From: Leptidea sinapis
Lineage: Eukaryota > Arthropoda > Insecta > Lepidoptera > Pieridae
Assembly (NCBI RefSeq): GCF_905404315.1
Contig: NC_066304.1
Span: forward strand, 5,208,001-5,272,000
Direction of reading: 5' to 3'
DNA length: 64,000 nucleotides
The notes beneath the pieces were generated by a model that was given only the letters and a program-made list of their open reading frames with translations, was not told the origin of the DNA and made no database searches. Shown one piece after another: positions 23,141 through 34,549 of this stretch (within the stretch, counting starts at the first letter, position 1; every line of letters begins with the position of its first letter). Made by a program: the position numbers and the translations under genes.

Positions 23141-23334
23141 CCCGTGATATGACTTATTTAGACACTTGACTGTAAGATGAGCCAACGGTTCATCTATCAT
23201 ACGTGATGTTCCCAATCCTTTGTCTCTAGGATGTGATGTTAACGGTCAGAGTTTACCTCACCGAAATGTTGTGACGATTGTCCAGTCGCGACTCCAACGT
23301 GCCCTGAATCATAATCAGAGCAGACTAGTTGGAC

Positions 23335-23342
23335 TATATAAC
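23335..23342 (+). promoter_or_regulatory. TATA box of gene 1
   Basis: TATATAAC lies 93 bp upstream of the chosen ATG at 23428. Transcription would start about 30 bp downstream, near 23365, leaving a 5' leader of about 60 nt. This placement argues against the in-frame upstream ATG at 23329, which would precede the TATA box. Confidence 0.65.
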
Positions 23343-23427
23343 GCGACGTCTGCTTCTCCACGACATTAACTCGAGTACTTCTATTAGCACAACACCCTTC
23401 GGTCCACAAAGGGATATCTGGTGCAAC

Positions 23428-25765
23428 ATGAAGGCAGGAGTCACTCTCGTCATGGCGTGTGTGCTGTGGGAAGCAAAGGGATACCCTTTTCCGTATTATG
23501 GAAATTTGGATACTTGTGAGTTGGTTATAATATATTTACTTAGGTTTTCGAGTTACCTAGTTCACGGTGATCACTTAACACCAGATGACCCGTATGCTCG
23601 TTTCCTCCTTTTCCATAAAAAAAATCCTACAGCACTAAGTGTGGCAAGTTTAATTTAGTTAACCTTCTCAATACGATCAAATTTAATGAGTGGGAGTGAT
23701 CACCTGTCTTCATATTGCCATTGAGATAATTAGCTCCAAACTTCACACAATGGGGTCACTGAAAATCAGTGTTGTGCTCATAATGTATGGACACAACTAT
23801 AACTGAGTGGGCTCCAGTTTTGGAAGACCACTGCCACATCAAGTTTTGCTTTTGTTTCTTTTGTATTAAGTAATTTAAGTATTATATTAAGCATATATTT
23901 TGTTCTCATAAACATTTTTGTGTGAATGTGTCAGTTTTTCCTCCAAAATGAATGAAAATGAACTTACATTTTCATTTCATTTCAAAAAACGAGTTACAGT
24001 ATATATTTATGTGATGCATATTAATATCACTTTACAGTATCAAGATTTATTTACATTTACGAGTACATAGACTAAGAGATGACATAAACATTACGAGAAA
24101 AAAACACTAAAATATTATCTGCAATGATTCACTAGAAAAATAATTGTACTGAATGTTAGGAGATCAATGTAAAATTATATATTAAATACTAGCTGACCCA
24201 GCAAACGTTGTATTGCCGATATTAAAATCGCGATACAAAAGTAATTGTTGATCGTAGATGGGTGAAAATTTGAAGTTGTATGTATTTTTTAATGCTGACT
24301 CAAAATCAAACAAATTAAAAAAAAAAATCAAAAAAATTAAAAAAAAAAGTTGCCGTGGACCACCCTTAACATTTAGGGGGATGAAAAATAGATGTTGTCT
24401 GATTCTCAGACCTACCCAATATGCACTCAAAATTTCATGAGAATCGGTCAAGCCGTTTCGAAAGAGATTAACTACAAACACAGCGACATGAGATTTTTAT
24501 ATTATTAAATATAAATATATCAAAGCCGGCAACGTATCTCTTGATCCCTGGTGCTGTGGATGTCTATGGGCCGGCCCATCTCGTAATTTAGCCCCGTCTT
24601 ATATTAAAAAAAAATATATTAACTGTCTTCCTAATTTTTATGAGTTTTTTTTCTATACCACATATTATTAGTCTTGAATAAATGATTATAATAATAATTA
24701 TTATTTATTGAATTATTCGTAATTATAAAAAATATAAATTGGGGACGAAAATAGAAGTAGGTAGGTACATGTCTATGTTTACTTTAAATTGTTTAAATAA
24801 ATCAAATACCTCATTGATGTCCAGCAATGGAATTATGACAAAAGTATTCGTTTATAAGATATCTGATATGAAGTCATCTTCACAACCATTTCTTCTTATT
24901 ATTATAAAACAAAACAATTTAATACAATTGCCTAAATCAGTTATAGTTATAGTATTTGTCAAATAACAGTCTTCTGTTTTTAAAAAGTAATATGTATTCC
25001 TATCTATAAACGTTCACAGATTTTAATTTGGTAGCCTCTGTCTTTAATTGATTTTCTATTACAATAGGCGATGTAGAAGTTTTTTTTTCAACTTGATACA
25101 ATGAATTTAAATATTTTACAGATTCATACGGATCTGGTGACAGTAATCGGGGCGGTATAGCATTCAGCCGATACTACAATCCGTATTACAACCACGGCAT
25201 GGGCGGCGGTATGGCTGCATTCATGTTCAAGCCACAGCAAACTTACATACCACAGACAAGCCAGTATTACCTCCCGGACAGGCGCCGACAGACACCACAG
25301 GACATAAACTACGCCCCTCCTCAGCAAAATGAAGTTTTTTACCAAACTCCAGACCAACAGACACCAGAACAATCATATGTTCCAGCTGAACAACCAGTTA
25401 CAGAACAAAACGATATCACAGATCCCACTGAGAAGATTGAAACCCCAACAACGATAAAATCTATTCCCGAAATAACTGAACCCGAATTCGAAGAAGTGCC
25501 TGAACCAATTCCAAAGAAACGAGTTACAAAAAAGAAGCAAGTTAAAAAACCTGTAGATGAAGATGAAGAAGAGGGAGACGATCTTCCTCCTAAAATACCC
25601 AGCGGAGCGTACTTCCCTATGTTCTTTGGTTGGAATGGAAGATCATCTCATGGTACTCCAGGTGGTGCAACAGCTATTGCTAATGCCTTTAGCACAGGCC
25701 GTGGAGGAGTTGCTTCCAGCCATGCTACAGCATATGGACCACCAAGGCCTGAACCGAAGCTGTAA
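23428..25765 (+). CDS. Gene 1: secreted 243-aa Y/G- and Q/P/E-rich protein
   Basis: Spliced from exon 1 (23428-23515) and exon 2 (25122-25765), 732 nt in total including the stop. Exon 1 ends at T|GTGAGT after one base of a codon. Exon 2 follows 'attttacag' and supplies the other two bases (TAT, Tyr30), so the phases agree. Residues 1-18 (MKAGVTLVMACVLWEAKG) look like a signal peptide. A Tyr/Gly/Asn-rich part follows (19-62), then a Gln/Pro/Thr/Glu-rich disordered part, a basic-acidic stretch (KKRVTKKKQVKK, then DEDEEEGDD), and residues 190-243 with PGGATAIANAFSTGRGG and SSHATAYG. That last block resembles a conserved segment of uncharacterised insect secreted proteins (possibly Pfam DUF4774). 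An extracellular structural role is inferred. The intron contains a LINE-B tail and a Helitron. Confidence 0.8.
23573..23620 (+). mobile_element. LINE-B tail inside the gene 1 intron
   Basis: 'cggtgatcacttaacaccag' then 'atgacccgtatgctcg' and 'tccataaaaaaaa'. Only the last 50 or so bases of the element are present. Confidence 0.75.
24188..24512 (-). mobile_element. Helitron H1 inside the gene 1 intron
   Basis: Reversed terminus ACTAG at 24188-24192 followed by 'ctgacccagcaaacgttg'. The other end is near 'gacatgagatttttatatta'. It matches the H1 copies at 18803 and 39180. It is non-coding despite a 99-aa open frame. Confidence 0.85.
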
Positions 25766-25986
25766 AGAATTTGTAACATATATAATTATAATATGTTGTA
25801 TTGTAATATTTGAATAATTGTAAGTTACTTCAAATCATGCCATCTTCTGCAAAATGCGTCAATAACATTGAAATTGAAGAGAATTTTGAGTGTTGAACTA
25901 TGAAGGTTTTTGTTATCATCAAAATTAGGATAAACTTAAGTTACTAATATAATATTATGTTTTTTAACATTTACTAAAATTCTACA

Positions 25987-25996
25987 AATAAATAAA
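25987..25996 (+). terminator. Overlapping poly(A) signals of gene 1
   Basis: Two overlapping AATAAA hexamers, at 25987-25992 and 25991-25996, lie about 220 bp after the stop codon at 25765. The 3' end is expected about 15-30 bp further on. Confidence 0.65.
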
Positions 25997-27224
25997 GTCG
26001 TTTAAGTTTTATCTGTTTCACTATCGAGTAATTGTAAACAAGTTATATTGCATAATTCTTTTAATAATTAGACTATTATATATAATATCGAAAGAAACTA
26101 GAAGTTTTTTAATTGTTTCAACCAATATTTAAATCTACACAAATAATAAGACTGTTATCATTGATATACCTCATAAACATGGATGATATTTAATTTAAAT
26201 ATTTTTTGCAATATACCATAAAAATGGATTTTGGTAGTCTCGTCGAATTGCCGTTAATCTTAAAAGTTTTGACTGATGTCTGATATAATATAATATCGTG
26301 GTATATCATAAGTAAAAACTTACGAGATGGATAAGTTTGGGATATCACTCGGTCCACGACTCAAAGCTGAAATAATTCTCATCACAAAAAATCCAGTTTT
26401 GAAATTTACACAGAAAAATTTGCGTGCATATGGATGGTCGAATTGGCAAAAAGGGCAAAATTTTCGCAGTATTCTTTTTTGGGCTCTCTTATAAATACTA
26501 TTTACACAATATTGTCCCATATCGTTGCTATTGTTACAAAATAATCATATCATAGTCCCAAAGTAATCCAATCGCTTAGATATTCCGTTGATGACTAGTA
26601 AGATTTACAGGATTTTTTTAATTTAGGGTTAACCGGCGCGAGAGTCACAATTGGCATTAGATCAGCCAATCAGACACTAATGCGTCTGTTGTGTATAGGT
26701 ATCTCTCAATTTCCTGCAAGAAACTATCTGCACTATAGTTTGACATAAAAAAATTAAAACAAAGAGAATAGACAATAGTCATTATTCTAAGGTATAGATG
26801 GATTTCGAACGAGAAAAGACGGCGAGGGTCGGGGGCGGCAAGGACGGACAGGTGCTGTGGTGCCTGGTGACCAAGATTACTACGACAACACTTAAAATTT
26901 TTTTTTGAAAACAAGTAACAAACATAATTAGATTAATGTTAAGCATTGATTAACAATGCCTAAGTTCAGTCATATACTTAATTTCATAACAGTAAATAAA
27001 TAATATCAAACAGATAAAACATCAAACAATAAAAATCACATAAAAACTCCAGGCTTCTTTATCATTAAAATAATCTCGGATATCGCGTTTGCTGTTTAAT
27101 TTACTTATTGTGAACGCTTTGAATTTGTTTATAGACATATTTGCTTTTTGTTCAGGGAGTTTATTATAGAAACAAATACATTGACATTAAAAAAAATTAC
27201 TGACTTTATAATAATATAATAATA
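25997..27224. other. No recognised gene
   Basis: Contains possible reversed LINE remains near 27040-27180 (a stretch resembling the C-terminal coding end of CR1-type elements) and a GC-richer patch at 26820-26880. I could not support either as a feature. Confidence 0.4.
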
Positions 27225-27501
27225 ATAATAATATTGACACACTTTTTACACAAATTATCTTGCCCCAAGTTAAGCATATATAGCCTGTGTTATGGGTTAC
27301 AAGACAATGATATATTTAATACAATATACTTACTTAAACATACATAAATTTATATAAACATACATAAATACATTTAAGCATCCATGACTCGGAAACAAAC
27401 ATCCTTATTCATCATATAAATGCTTGCACCTACCGGGATTCGAACCCGGGACCTCTAGCTTAGTAGGTAGGATCGCTAACCACTCGGCTATACAGGTCGT
27501 C
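27225..27501 (-). mobile_element. SINE S2, left arm of an inverted pair
   Basis: Reverse orientation: tRNA-like head at 27430-27501 (reversed B box 'gggattcgaacccggga', reversed A box 'gctaaccactcggcta') and tail end at 27225. Nearly identical to 27889-28143, apart from an extra segment of about 20 bp around 27341-27370 where 'cataaatttatataaacata' is repeated. Confidence 0.9.
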
Positions 27502-27888
27502 GTCTTTTATGAAGTCTTGTGGCGTATGGCAAGTTTAACCTTATATGTAAATCACTGAGTTTTGTGAAATTATTTTTATTCCTTTGTACAAACATCAAAT
27601 TCTCGTAAATGTATTGTGAGGCCACCTATTTCTTTAAATTTATTCTTTAACGACTTAATAATAATAATTACATATTTGCATAATGCGTGTATAAAAGTTA
27701 ATAAAAATGTCCTATACGAATCAACACATTAGCCAAAAAGGGCATGCAAATTACATCATTATAATATAATAATAAAATTCTAACATTACAGCACATAATA
27801 TTTCATTGTTACATTATATTAGCATCTTCACAAAAAATAAATGTCATATACATAATATGTAGTCAAAGTTAAACACAAGATTATACTT

Positions 27889-28143
27889 CGACGACCTGTA
27901 TAGCCGAGTGGTTAGCGATCCTACCTACTAAGCTAGAGGTCCCGGGTTCGAATCCCGATAGGTGCAAGCATTTATATGATGAATAAGGATGTTTGTTTCC
28001 GAGTCATGGATGCTTAAATGTATTTATGTATGTTTAAGTAAGTATATTGTATTAAATATATCATTGTCTGGTAACCCATAACACAGGCTATATATGCTTA
28101 ACTTGGGGCAAGATAATTTGTGTAAAAAGTGTGTCAATATTAT
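27889..28143 (+). mobile_element. SINE S2, right arm of an inverted pair
   Basis: Forward copy with intact A box (tagccgagtggttagcg) and B box (gggttcgaatcccgata). The body includes 'tgtttccgagtcatggatgc' and ends 'aaaaagtgtgtcaatatt'. It faces the copy at 27225-27501 head to head across about 390 bp. Confidence 0.9.
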
Positions 28144-28255
28144 TATAAAAAGTCAGATACAGCATAGAAATTGTAATTCTAATTAGCCATTGATATAATT
28201 GAGTTTTAAAAGGACCGATATTCAACATTTTAATAGCATCGGGAAGTTTATTAAG

Positions 28256-28429
28256 TCCAAATGTTTTAATTTTTCTTAAGTGTTCGTTTCAAACTCTGAG
28301 AGTCTCGTGCCAGAGTTTGGCGAGTCAACATGTCCTGAGGATGCCTCGTGTAGAGGCGAAACACGTGTCAAATTGTTTAAAGACAAATATTGACGGAACT
28401 AACACTTAAGAAGACTTAAAACATTTGGA
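28256..28429 (+). repeat. Structured element with a hammerhead-like core
   Basis: 29-nt arms 28256-28284 and 28401-28429 are inverted repeats with two mismatches (TCCAAATGTTTTAA… outermost). Between them lie an 8-bp stem, AAACTCTG (28291-28298) with CAGAGTTT (28311-28318), and at 28335-28369 the series CTGAGGA, stem GCCTC/GAGGC with loop GTGTA, GAAAC, ACGT, GTC. That order equals the conserved parts of a minimal hammerhead ribozyme of the kind known from Penelope-like retroelements, except for one extra T at 28342. Activity is not shown. It may instead be the end structure of a retroelement. Confidence 0.55.
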
Positions 28430-29699
28430 TAATTATGGATTTCCGCAAAGTAACGCCTACTTCAATAAAGTTTATTAAATATTTGAATACACATGGCATG
28501 ACAAGTTTTAGTAAACAAAGTAGTCCTGGGTGCTTTTTTGTAAGCAAGTTTATTTGTATGTCATTGGTCCCGGCCAAACATTTCCTTGGCAGTGGTGGAA
28601 AGATATTTATGTCTCTTTACATAAATACTAATTTCGTAAGTGTATAGGCACGGCAAGTTTAACAATTTTAATTTAATAAACAGCAATAATTATAACAAAA
28701 CATTACAAAAAGAAGGACGTAAAGAAAAATTTGAACCGAATAGAATGTTTACATATAATTTGAAATGTCCAATAAAAAATTTGGAAGATGCTTCCCAAAA
28801 ATAAACTTTGGAGTTTAAAATCTCTGAATTTTCAGCGATAAGAACATTCTATTTTAAAAAGAATTTAATAGAATTAGTATTTTTTTAAAACTTAAACCGA
28901 ACAATTATTCAATTTAATATGTATATTTTGAATAAACAAAAGATAACCAGTAAAATAAATGCCCATTTGCAGCTTAGCCTCATGATCAACACAAATATTG
29001 TACTATTGGTTGTAGCGTTTATAATCCAAGTCAGTCGCGCCTTAACATTAATCTCTTTAAAAGAGTTTATAATATCCGAAAGTTCAACATATTCACATCG
29101 GAAATTATTTGAACATTTAGTAACATTTGCAGAAAGTAATGCTATTGCTCTAATTGGACATGAGTCTTAATTTTTAGTGGTAGATATGGGAAAGAATTAG
29201 AGAATAAATTTTTAAAAGTCCTAGCTAAATTTAAGATTGATTTTACAATTACATTATTAAATTTGGTTTAAACTCCGAGCTACGATCCTCTGTTTTACCT
29301 ATTTCATTATTAATAATTTTCCAAGTTGTTTTGATTTTATCGTTAGCATTTCTAATTTTATTTCTTATGTACAAAGATTTTGCTGCTTGACAAACATGCT
29401 TTGATGTTTTTGAATATTTTTTTTAAATATACCAGAATGAGTGGATTATGATAGAAAGTTTTTTCATCATAGAGCCTCATTTTACTCATTTGAATTCCAG
29501 CTGTAGCCTATTCACTAAATTTGATATAGTAATACTATTATTATTAATTGTAATGTGGTCTTCGAAGTAAATATTATTTTTTAATTCAGTATTAAATAAA
29601 TAAAAAAAAAGTTATATAAAACATTGGGGTTATTTTCCTCTAAAGGCATTACTTTCAATTTATCAAATAGGTTAGATTTAAAAATTCAGACGGCCTTGT
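28430..29699. other. No recognised gene
   Basis: The sequence after 28430 ('ttccgcaaagtaacgcctac', then 'aataaagtttatta') may be the tail of the element at 28256. The 83-aa frame at 28919-29170 has no known motif. 29170-29600 may hold decayed LINE coding on the minus strand, but it is not readable. Confidence 0.4.
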
Positions 29700-30110
29700 G
29701 TAATTGGTACAACAGTGATATCTTTAGTTATAATATCTGGACAACCGAGCCTTGCTCGGAGTTTTAAGAATGTACAAAACTTGAACAAAAAAAAACTAAT
29801 AAGACATCTGGATTCGAACCGGGGTCTTCTGCTTTCCGGATCACCCAATGTATCATCTAAGCTATTATAGTCTTATATATAGTGGCGAAATTTACCTTTG
29901 TATTATATTGTTATTATAGCCGTTTCTCATTAAAACACGGTTAAAACTACATTTTTTAAAATTGAAACCTATAATAAGAAACCTATATAAAGCTATATCG
30001 ATTTCTCGCCCCCGAAGCCTGTATACTAAATTTCATTAAAATCGTTGGAGCCGTACGCCGAACTAACATATTAGCCTTTTGTCACCCTCGCTATAATTTT
30101 TAACTAGATT
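29700..30110. mobile_element. Composite dispersed repeat with tRNA-like part
   Basis: Includes 'acaaccgagccttgctcgga', a reversed B-box-like 'ggattcgaaccgggg', and the LINE-like tail 'aaatttcattaaaatcgttg' with 'gagccgt'. I recognise it as a dispersed lepidopteran element, but its boundaries and class are uncertain. Confidence 0.45.
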
Positions 30111-30512
30111 TGGAGAAAAATGGATTAAGTAAATAAAGAATTACAATTACAGTTGCATTTCATTCATTATAAACATAGATTCATGTTATTCATTAAGTTA
30201 AAGCATTGAAAGGATGTCCTAAAACTATTACAAAAATGATCCCTGATTTCAGTTAACAGCAATATCATTATAATAGAATTTAATCTTTAAAGTAGGCGTC
30301 CATACTTCACTTTATTACACGCCAAATCTATCTCAATTACTTTTAAAATTTACGTAACATATTAATTTATAATGTTATATCAAATTGATTTTATTAAAAC
30401 GAGCTTTAAATGTTTTATCATCTGAATTAAGTCCCATAATAATCAGATATCACAGGATTATTGTTTATTCTCACGGTCTATTCTTCTGAGCATGAAGCTC
30501 TCATAAATATAA

Positions 30513-30652
30513 ACCCCCTTATTCATTATAGTCTGCTAACTTAAAGCATTGCTAATTCTCACTCAGTCTTCTTCTATTGACCTAAGTCAGAATGAGAAAA
30601 AACACTCCTTAGCTACTGTTTTAAGTTAGCGGACCATTATGAATAAGTGGGA
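30513..30652 (-). mobile_element. MITE-1, copy 2 (inverted)
   Basis: Same ends as the other copies ('acccccttattcattatag' … 'ttatgaataagtggg'). The inner block is reversed ('ttgacctaagtcagaatgag'), so it is inserted in the opposite orientation. Confidence 0.85.
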
Positions 30653-31269
30653 AAGTCTATAATCAGATTCAGGCGCGCGGTACGGTGTAGATTTGTGCTT
30701 TCTGTCAATGTGTATTATTTTACGTGTACTAATATAGGTAATAATAGATTGCTTATAGTTAAGATAATTCGAGTGAATGTATCTGAAAGATATTGAAACA
30801 ATCAATAAGACAATGCAAAATAAACCATCTCGTAAACAAAATAAGGTTCAGAACTTGGTGTCGACATATTGTTTCAGGTTATTCATATGAAGTCTAGTTC
30901 TAGTTTCAATGTAAATATGTATCTGAAAGGAATTGCTATGATTATTACAGAAGGGTTTATAAGTATTAAAGCTTATATGGTGAAGAACAAGCACAGAAAT
31001 AGAGTAACATCAATTATCAGACCAATCGAATTATGGCGTAGCACACTCCGACGAGACTCTAACGACGCAGAAACAGGATGAACTACTTGTCTTTTGGACA
31101 CGGAAGTGTTGCAAACCAAAATTGTCAAAATTTTTTTTTTTTTTTTCTATAACTATAAAAATCATTTAGCATAAATAAAAAATTATCCATATTATGTTAC
31201 ACAGTGATAATATATTTTTCTATTAGTCAAGTGATTTTTGAAATTTTTCATTTCAAACATGACTAGAAA
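30653..31269. other. No recognised gene
   Basis: Contains a long T run near 31131-31146. A 70-aa frame at 30869-31081 has no known motif. Confidence 0.4.
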
Positions 31270-31880
31270 AACCGCTTTATATTTTTGAAGTTATACTTCT
31301 TTTGGCGCTTTATGAAAAAATGATGAGAGTGAAATTTTAAAATGCGTTGGTTCCTAAAACTTTCTGACGTTTGCGACTGTTTTTTGTTTTTTGGTTTCTT
31401 CGTCCATTATTAGGATAGGCAAAGGGTTCAAGCCCGTACAGCCGTATTATCCCCTGTATGGGGGCAGAGTCTTGAGCATCTGTCTTTATTTCACTCCAGG
31501 TCTTTCCGATGTCTCTCGCTTCGTCAATGACAGTCTCGCCAGGTTTGCTTTGGACGGCCACGTGTGCGTTTTTATTGAGGGTTCCAGTCTGGGGCTTGTC
31601 TCGGTATATAGTTCCTATGGTATCCCTCCGGAGTGTGTGGCCTATCCATCTCCATTTGCGGCGTTTTATCTGTTGATCAATTAGGACTTCATGACAGCGT
31701 TGCCAAAGATGATCGTTAGAAATTTTGTCGAGCCAGGGAATACCGTGGATATTGCGAAGGTTAACGAAAACCTGAAGTTGATGAGAGATGGGCTTGGTGA
31801 CCTTCCACGTTTCACACCCATACATCAATACGGTCTTCACGTTGAAAGAAAGATAAACATTTATTTCCCAAAACACTCAT
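31270..31880 (-). pseudogene. LINE-E (RTE-like) C-terminal coding and 3' end
   Basis: The minus-strand frame 31337-31876 (179 aa) contains VLMYGCETWKVTK, KRRKWRWIGHTLRRD and DEARDIGKTWSEIKTDAQD, the characteristic C-terminal region of RTE-type LINE polyproteins, downstream of the reverse transcriptase. The frame is open, but the copy lacks endonuclease and RT domains. The 3' end, shared with 16310-16525, continues to about 31270. Confidence 0.8.
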
Positions 31881-32184
31881 AGGATACACTTAATATAAAA
31901 AGATAAAAGTACAAAACAAACAAAAAAAGAACGTATTTAAATATTAATTGATTTAATATTGGAGACTTCCTGTGCAGTGCAGGAAATGGGTCACTCAGGA
32001 TTATCTGTGACACGGCCGTGGCTATGAAACAGCACTGATTTTCAGCGGTTACAGTGCGCTAGTCATATAGTAAATAATTTCTAATATTAATATATACATA
32101 AATCTCACTACAAAAAAGTCATTACGTTGCGGTTGCTGACGAATAAAATCCAATGCCATCTTGGTGGATTACAGATTACCTTTA
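31881..32184. other. No recognised feature
   Basis: I see no supported gene or repeat here. Confidence 0.4.
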
Positions 32185-32451
32185 TTTATTTATTTATGGT
32201 GTATATGGATGATGCAGCTACTGTACTCAATAACTTTCGTATTAATTTACATTTACTTTTTTGACTTACTCGTGTAAGACATTGACATTTTGACGTTTGA
32301 GTGTGTCTGTTGCATCATTTTACATATTGTATTGTAATTAGAAATGATTTGTAAATCGATGTACTTAAATGTAAATCTTGATATAAAAGAGTGGCAATGA
32401 GTTTCTTGCTACTTCTTCTCATTAGCTCAACCCTTTACGAAGTTGCGGTAG
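32185..32451 (+). mobile_element. LINE-C 3' part, left of an insertion
   Basis: Matches 34550-34850: 'gatgcagctactgtactcaa', 'gacttactcgtgtaag', 'aaagagtggcaatgagtttc' and 'ctcaaccctttacgaag'. It breaks off after 'ttgcggta' and resumes at 34013. Confidence 0.85.
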
Positions 32452-34012
32452 ATCTTCTGACCCGAACAACTATCGTCCTGTGTCGGTTTTGCCGACCCTT
32501 AGTAAAATTTTTGAAAAAATAATTTAAAGCCTTACTTACTTTAACTCTCATAAGTTACTTCATTTGAAACAATTTGGCTTTACTAGGGGACGTTCAACAA
32601 CGGATGCAGGTGTTGAGCTGATCAAGAATATTTTTGATGCCTGGGAGTAATCGCAGAATGCACTTGGCATCTTCTGTGATTTATCTAAGGCTTTTGATTG
32701 TGTTCAACATTCAACGCTGGTCAGGAAGCTATACCACTATGGCATAAAAGGAACTTCGCTCGATCTTCTGACTTCATATCTAAACAATAGAATTCAGAGG
32801 GTTGACGTGAATGGCAGGAGATCTCCTGGGACTCCACTCAGTATGGGGGTACCACAAGGGTCTATTCTTGGACCGTTCCTCTTCCTTATCTATATAAATG
32901 ATCTTCCTAATCTTATAGAGAAAAAACATAAGGTAGTATTGTTTGCGGACGACACTTCACTGATTTTCAAAGTGAAAAGAAACCAAACTATGTATGACGA
33001 AGTGAACGATATTTTATCTGACATCGTGTACTGGTTTAGCGCTAATAACCTATTGTTAAATAGCAAGAAAACTAAATTCATTAAATTTACCGTACCAAAT
33101 GTCAAAAATGTAAATGCAAATGTTTTGTTAAACGGAGAGGTGATAGAACCGGTGGAATCTGCTATATTTCTTGGCATAACTCTAGATTCCAAATTACAAT
33201 GGGGCCCCCATATTGAAGGATTGGCGAACAGACTTAGTTCTGCAGCATACGCGGTTAAAAAAATTAGACAATTAACTGACATAGATACGGCGCGACTAGT
33301 ATACTTTAGTTATTTCCATAGTATTATGTCCTATGGTATATTGCTATGGGGCAACGCTGCTGATATTAATACAATATTTGTGCTGCAGAAGAGGGCTATT
33401 CGCGCTATTTATAACCTAGGTCCTAGAGAATCATTGAGAGCAAAATTCAAAGAAATTAACATCTTGACTGTTGCTTCTCAATATATTCTTGATAATGTAA
33501 TGTATGTTCATAGGCACATAAGTGAATTTGCCAGAAACTGTCATAACCATAATGTTAACACCAGGAACAGACATAAACTGATGATGCCTACTACTCGGCT
33601 TAGTCGAGTTAGTAAGTCTATTGTGGGGCGATGTATATGCTTTTACAACAAGATCCCAGAAAATGTTCAAAACAAAGGTGTTACGTTATTCAAAAGAATT
33701 GTTAAAAACGTTTGTGTGGTAAAGGTTGCTATAACATAAATGACTTTCTTAATGATACCACAGATTGGGAATGGAGCGACCGCCCTCAGACTATTAAATA
33801 ATAAGTTTAATTGTACTATGTTACTTTGTAAATGTTACTTTAATTGTAAAACATATTTTTGATGAAAAAAAAAAGCCCGCTGAGTTTGTTGCGCCCATTC
33901 TTCTCAGGCCTGAGGCATTCACTTTGGAATGGGTGGTAGTTTTTTTTTTGACTTTCAATAAGTGATTTCACATCCTACTTTGAATAAAAATATTTGAATT
34001 TGAATTTGAATA
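32452..34012 (+). mobile_element. LINE-A (CR1/jockey-like), 5'-truncated
   Basis: Contains most of a reverse transcriptase. NNYRPVSVLPTLSKIFEKI near 32465 is followed by a stop (taa). Then come GFTRGRSTTDAGVE, CDLSKAFDCVQH (first catalytic Asp), and, in the open frame 32807-33739 (310 aa), MGVPQGSILGPFLFLIYIND, VLFADDTSLIF (the FADD box) and the thumb. The C-terminus is VGRCICFYNKIPENVQ. A second stop lies near 32648. The 3' end is a TTTGAA-rich run. The endonuclease is lost by truncation. It is inserted into LINE-C. It is the longest RT in the window and is pseudogenic. Confidence 0.9.
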
Positions 34013-34096
34013 TGAATTCAATAGGAAAATATTTTTTTTTTGACATTCATAAGTGTCATTTCCGCGACCTACGTGAATAAACTGATTTTGATTTGA
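34013..34096 (+). mobile_element. LINE-C 3' part, right of the insertion
   Basis: 'aattcaataggaaaatattt' and 'gacattcataagtgtcattt' continue the LINE-C end, as in the uninterrupted copy at 34853-34938, up to 'gattttgatttgattta'. Confidence 0.85.
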
Positions 34097-34204
34097 TTTA
34101 TTACTATGTATGAATTATATTATTGATATTTGAACAACGTGACATTATTATTAAGACACAATTCATAGGAATCTTCCTAGATAATTCAAAATTGACCTTC
34201 GCTT

Positions 34205-34335
34205 GGTCGCTGCATACCCAATCTGAGGTATGATTTATGTTGTACGAGTAGTAACCTTTACCACATAAACGTTTTCTAATAATTATTTTGAATTGCGTAA
34301 AACATTTGCTTCATACATATTCTGGGATTATGTTG
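34205..34335 (-). mobile_element. LINE-A 3' fragment
   Basis: The reverse complement matches the LINE-A coding end: 'aatcccagaatatgt'-like and 'aaaacgtttatgtggtaa' with 'ggttactactcgtac'. It is short and decayed. Confidence 0.6.
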
Positions 34336-34549
34336 TATTACATCGCACAATAAAAGGGTTACTCACTCGACGTGGCGGCGACGTGTGGCGGGTCGTTCCC
34401 TTCCCTAAAATATGGTCGAGGGAAGCGATGGCTGGTCCATGCGTCATGCTCGTGAATGGGTGCTACTCGTGGAGGCTGGATGATCTTGTTACCGGGAGGT
34501 CTGCTTGATGTGTTTTTTATTATTATTATTTCCTTTAAAGTTATTATAT

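Noticed and set aside
23329..23658. Upstream in-frame Met of gene 1 at 23329
   Set aside because: It precedes the TATA box at 23335, so it would not be in the transcript; the frame past 23515 is intron and runs into a LINE tail.
27430..27960. Genuine tRNA genes at the SINE heads
   Set aside because: Each tRNA-like part is followed by the same SINE body and recurs with it; acceptor stems are incomplete in S2.
28919..29170. 83-aa frame with a hydrophobic middle as a small membrane protein
   Set aside because: No promoter, homology or second copy; composition is as expected for AT-rich DNA.
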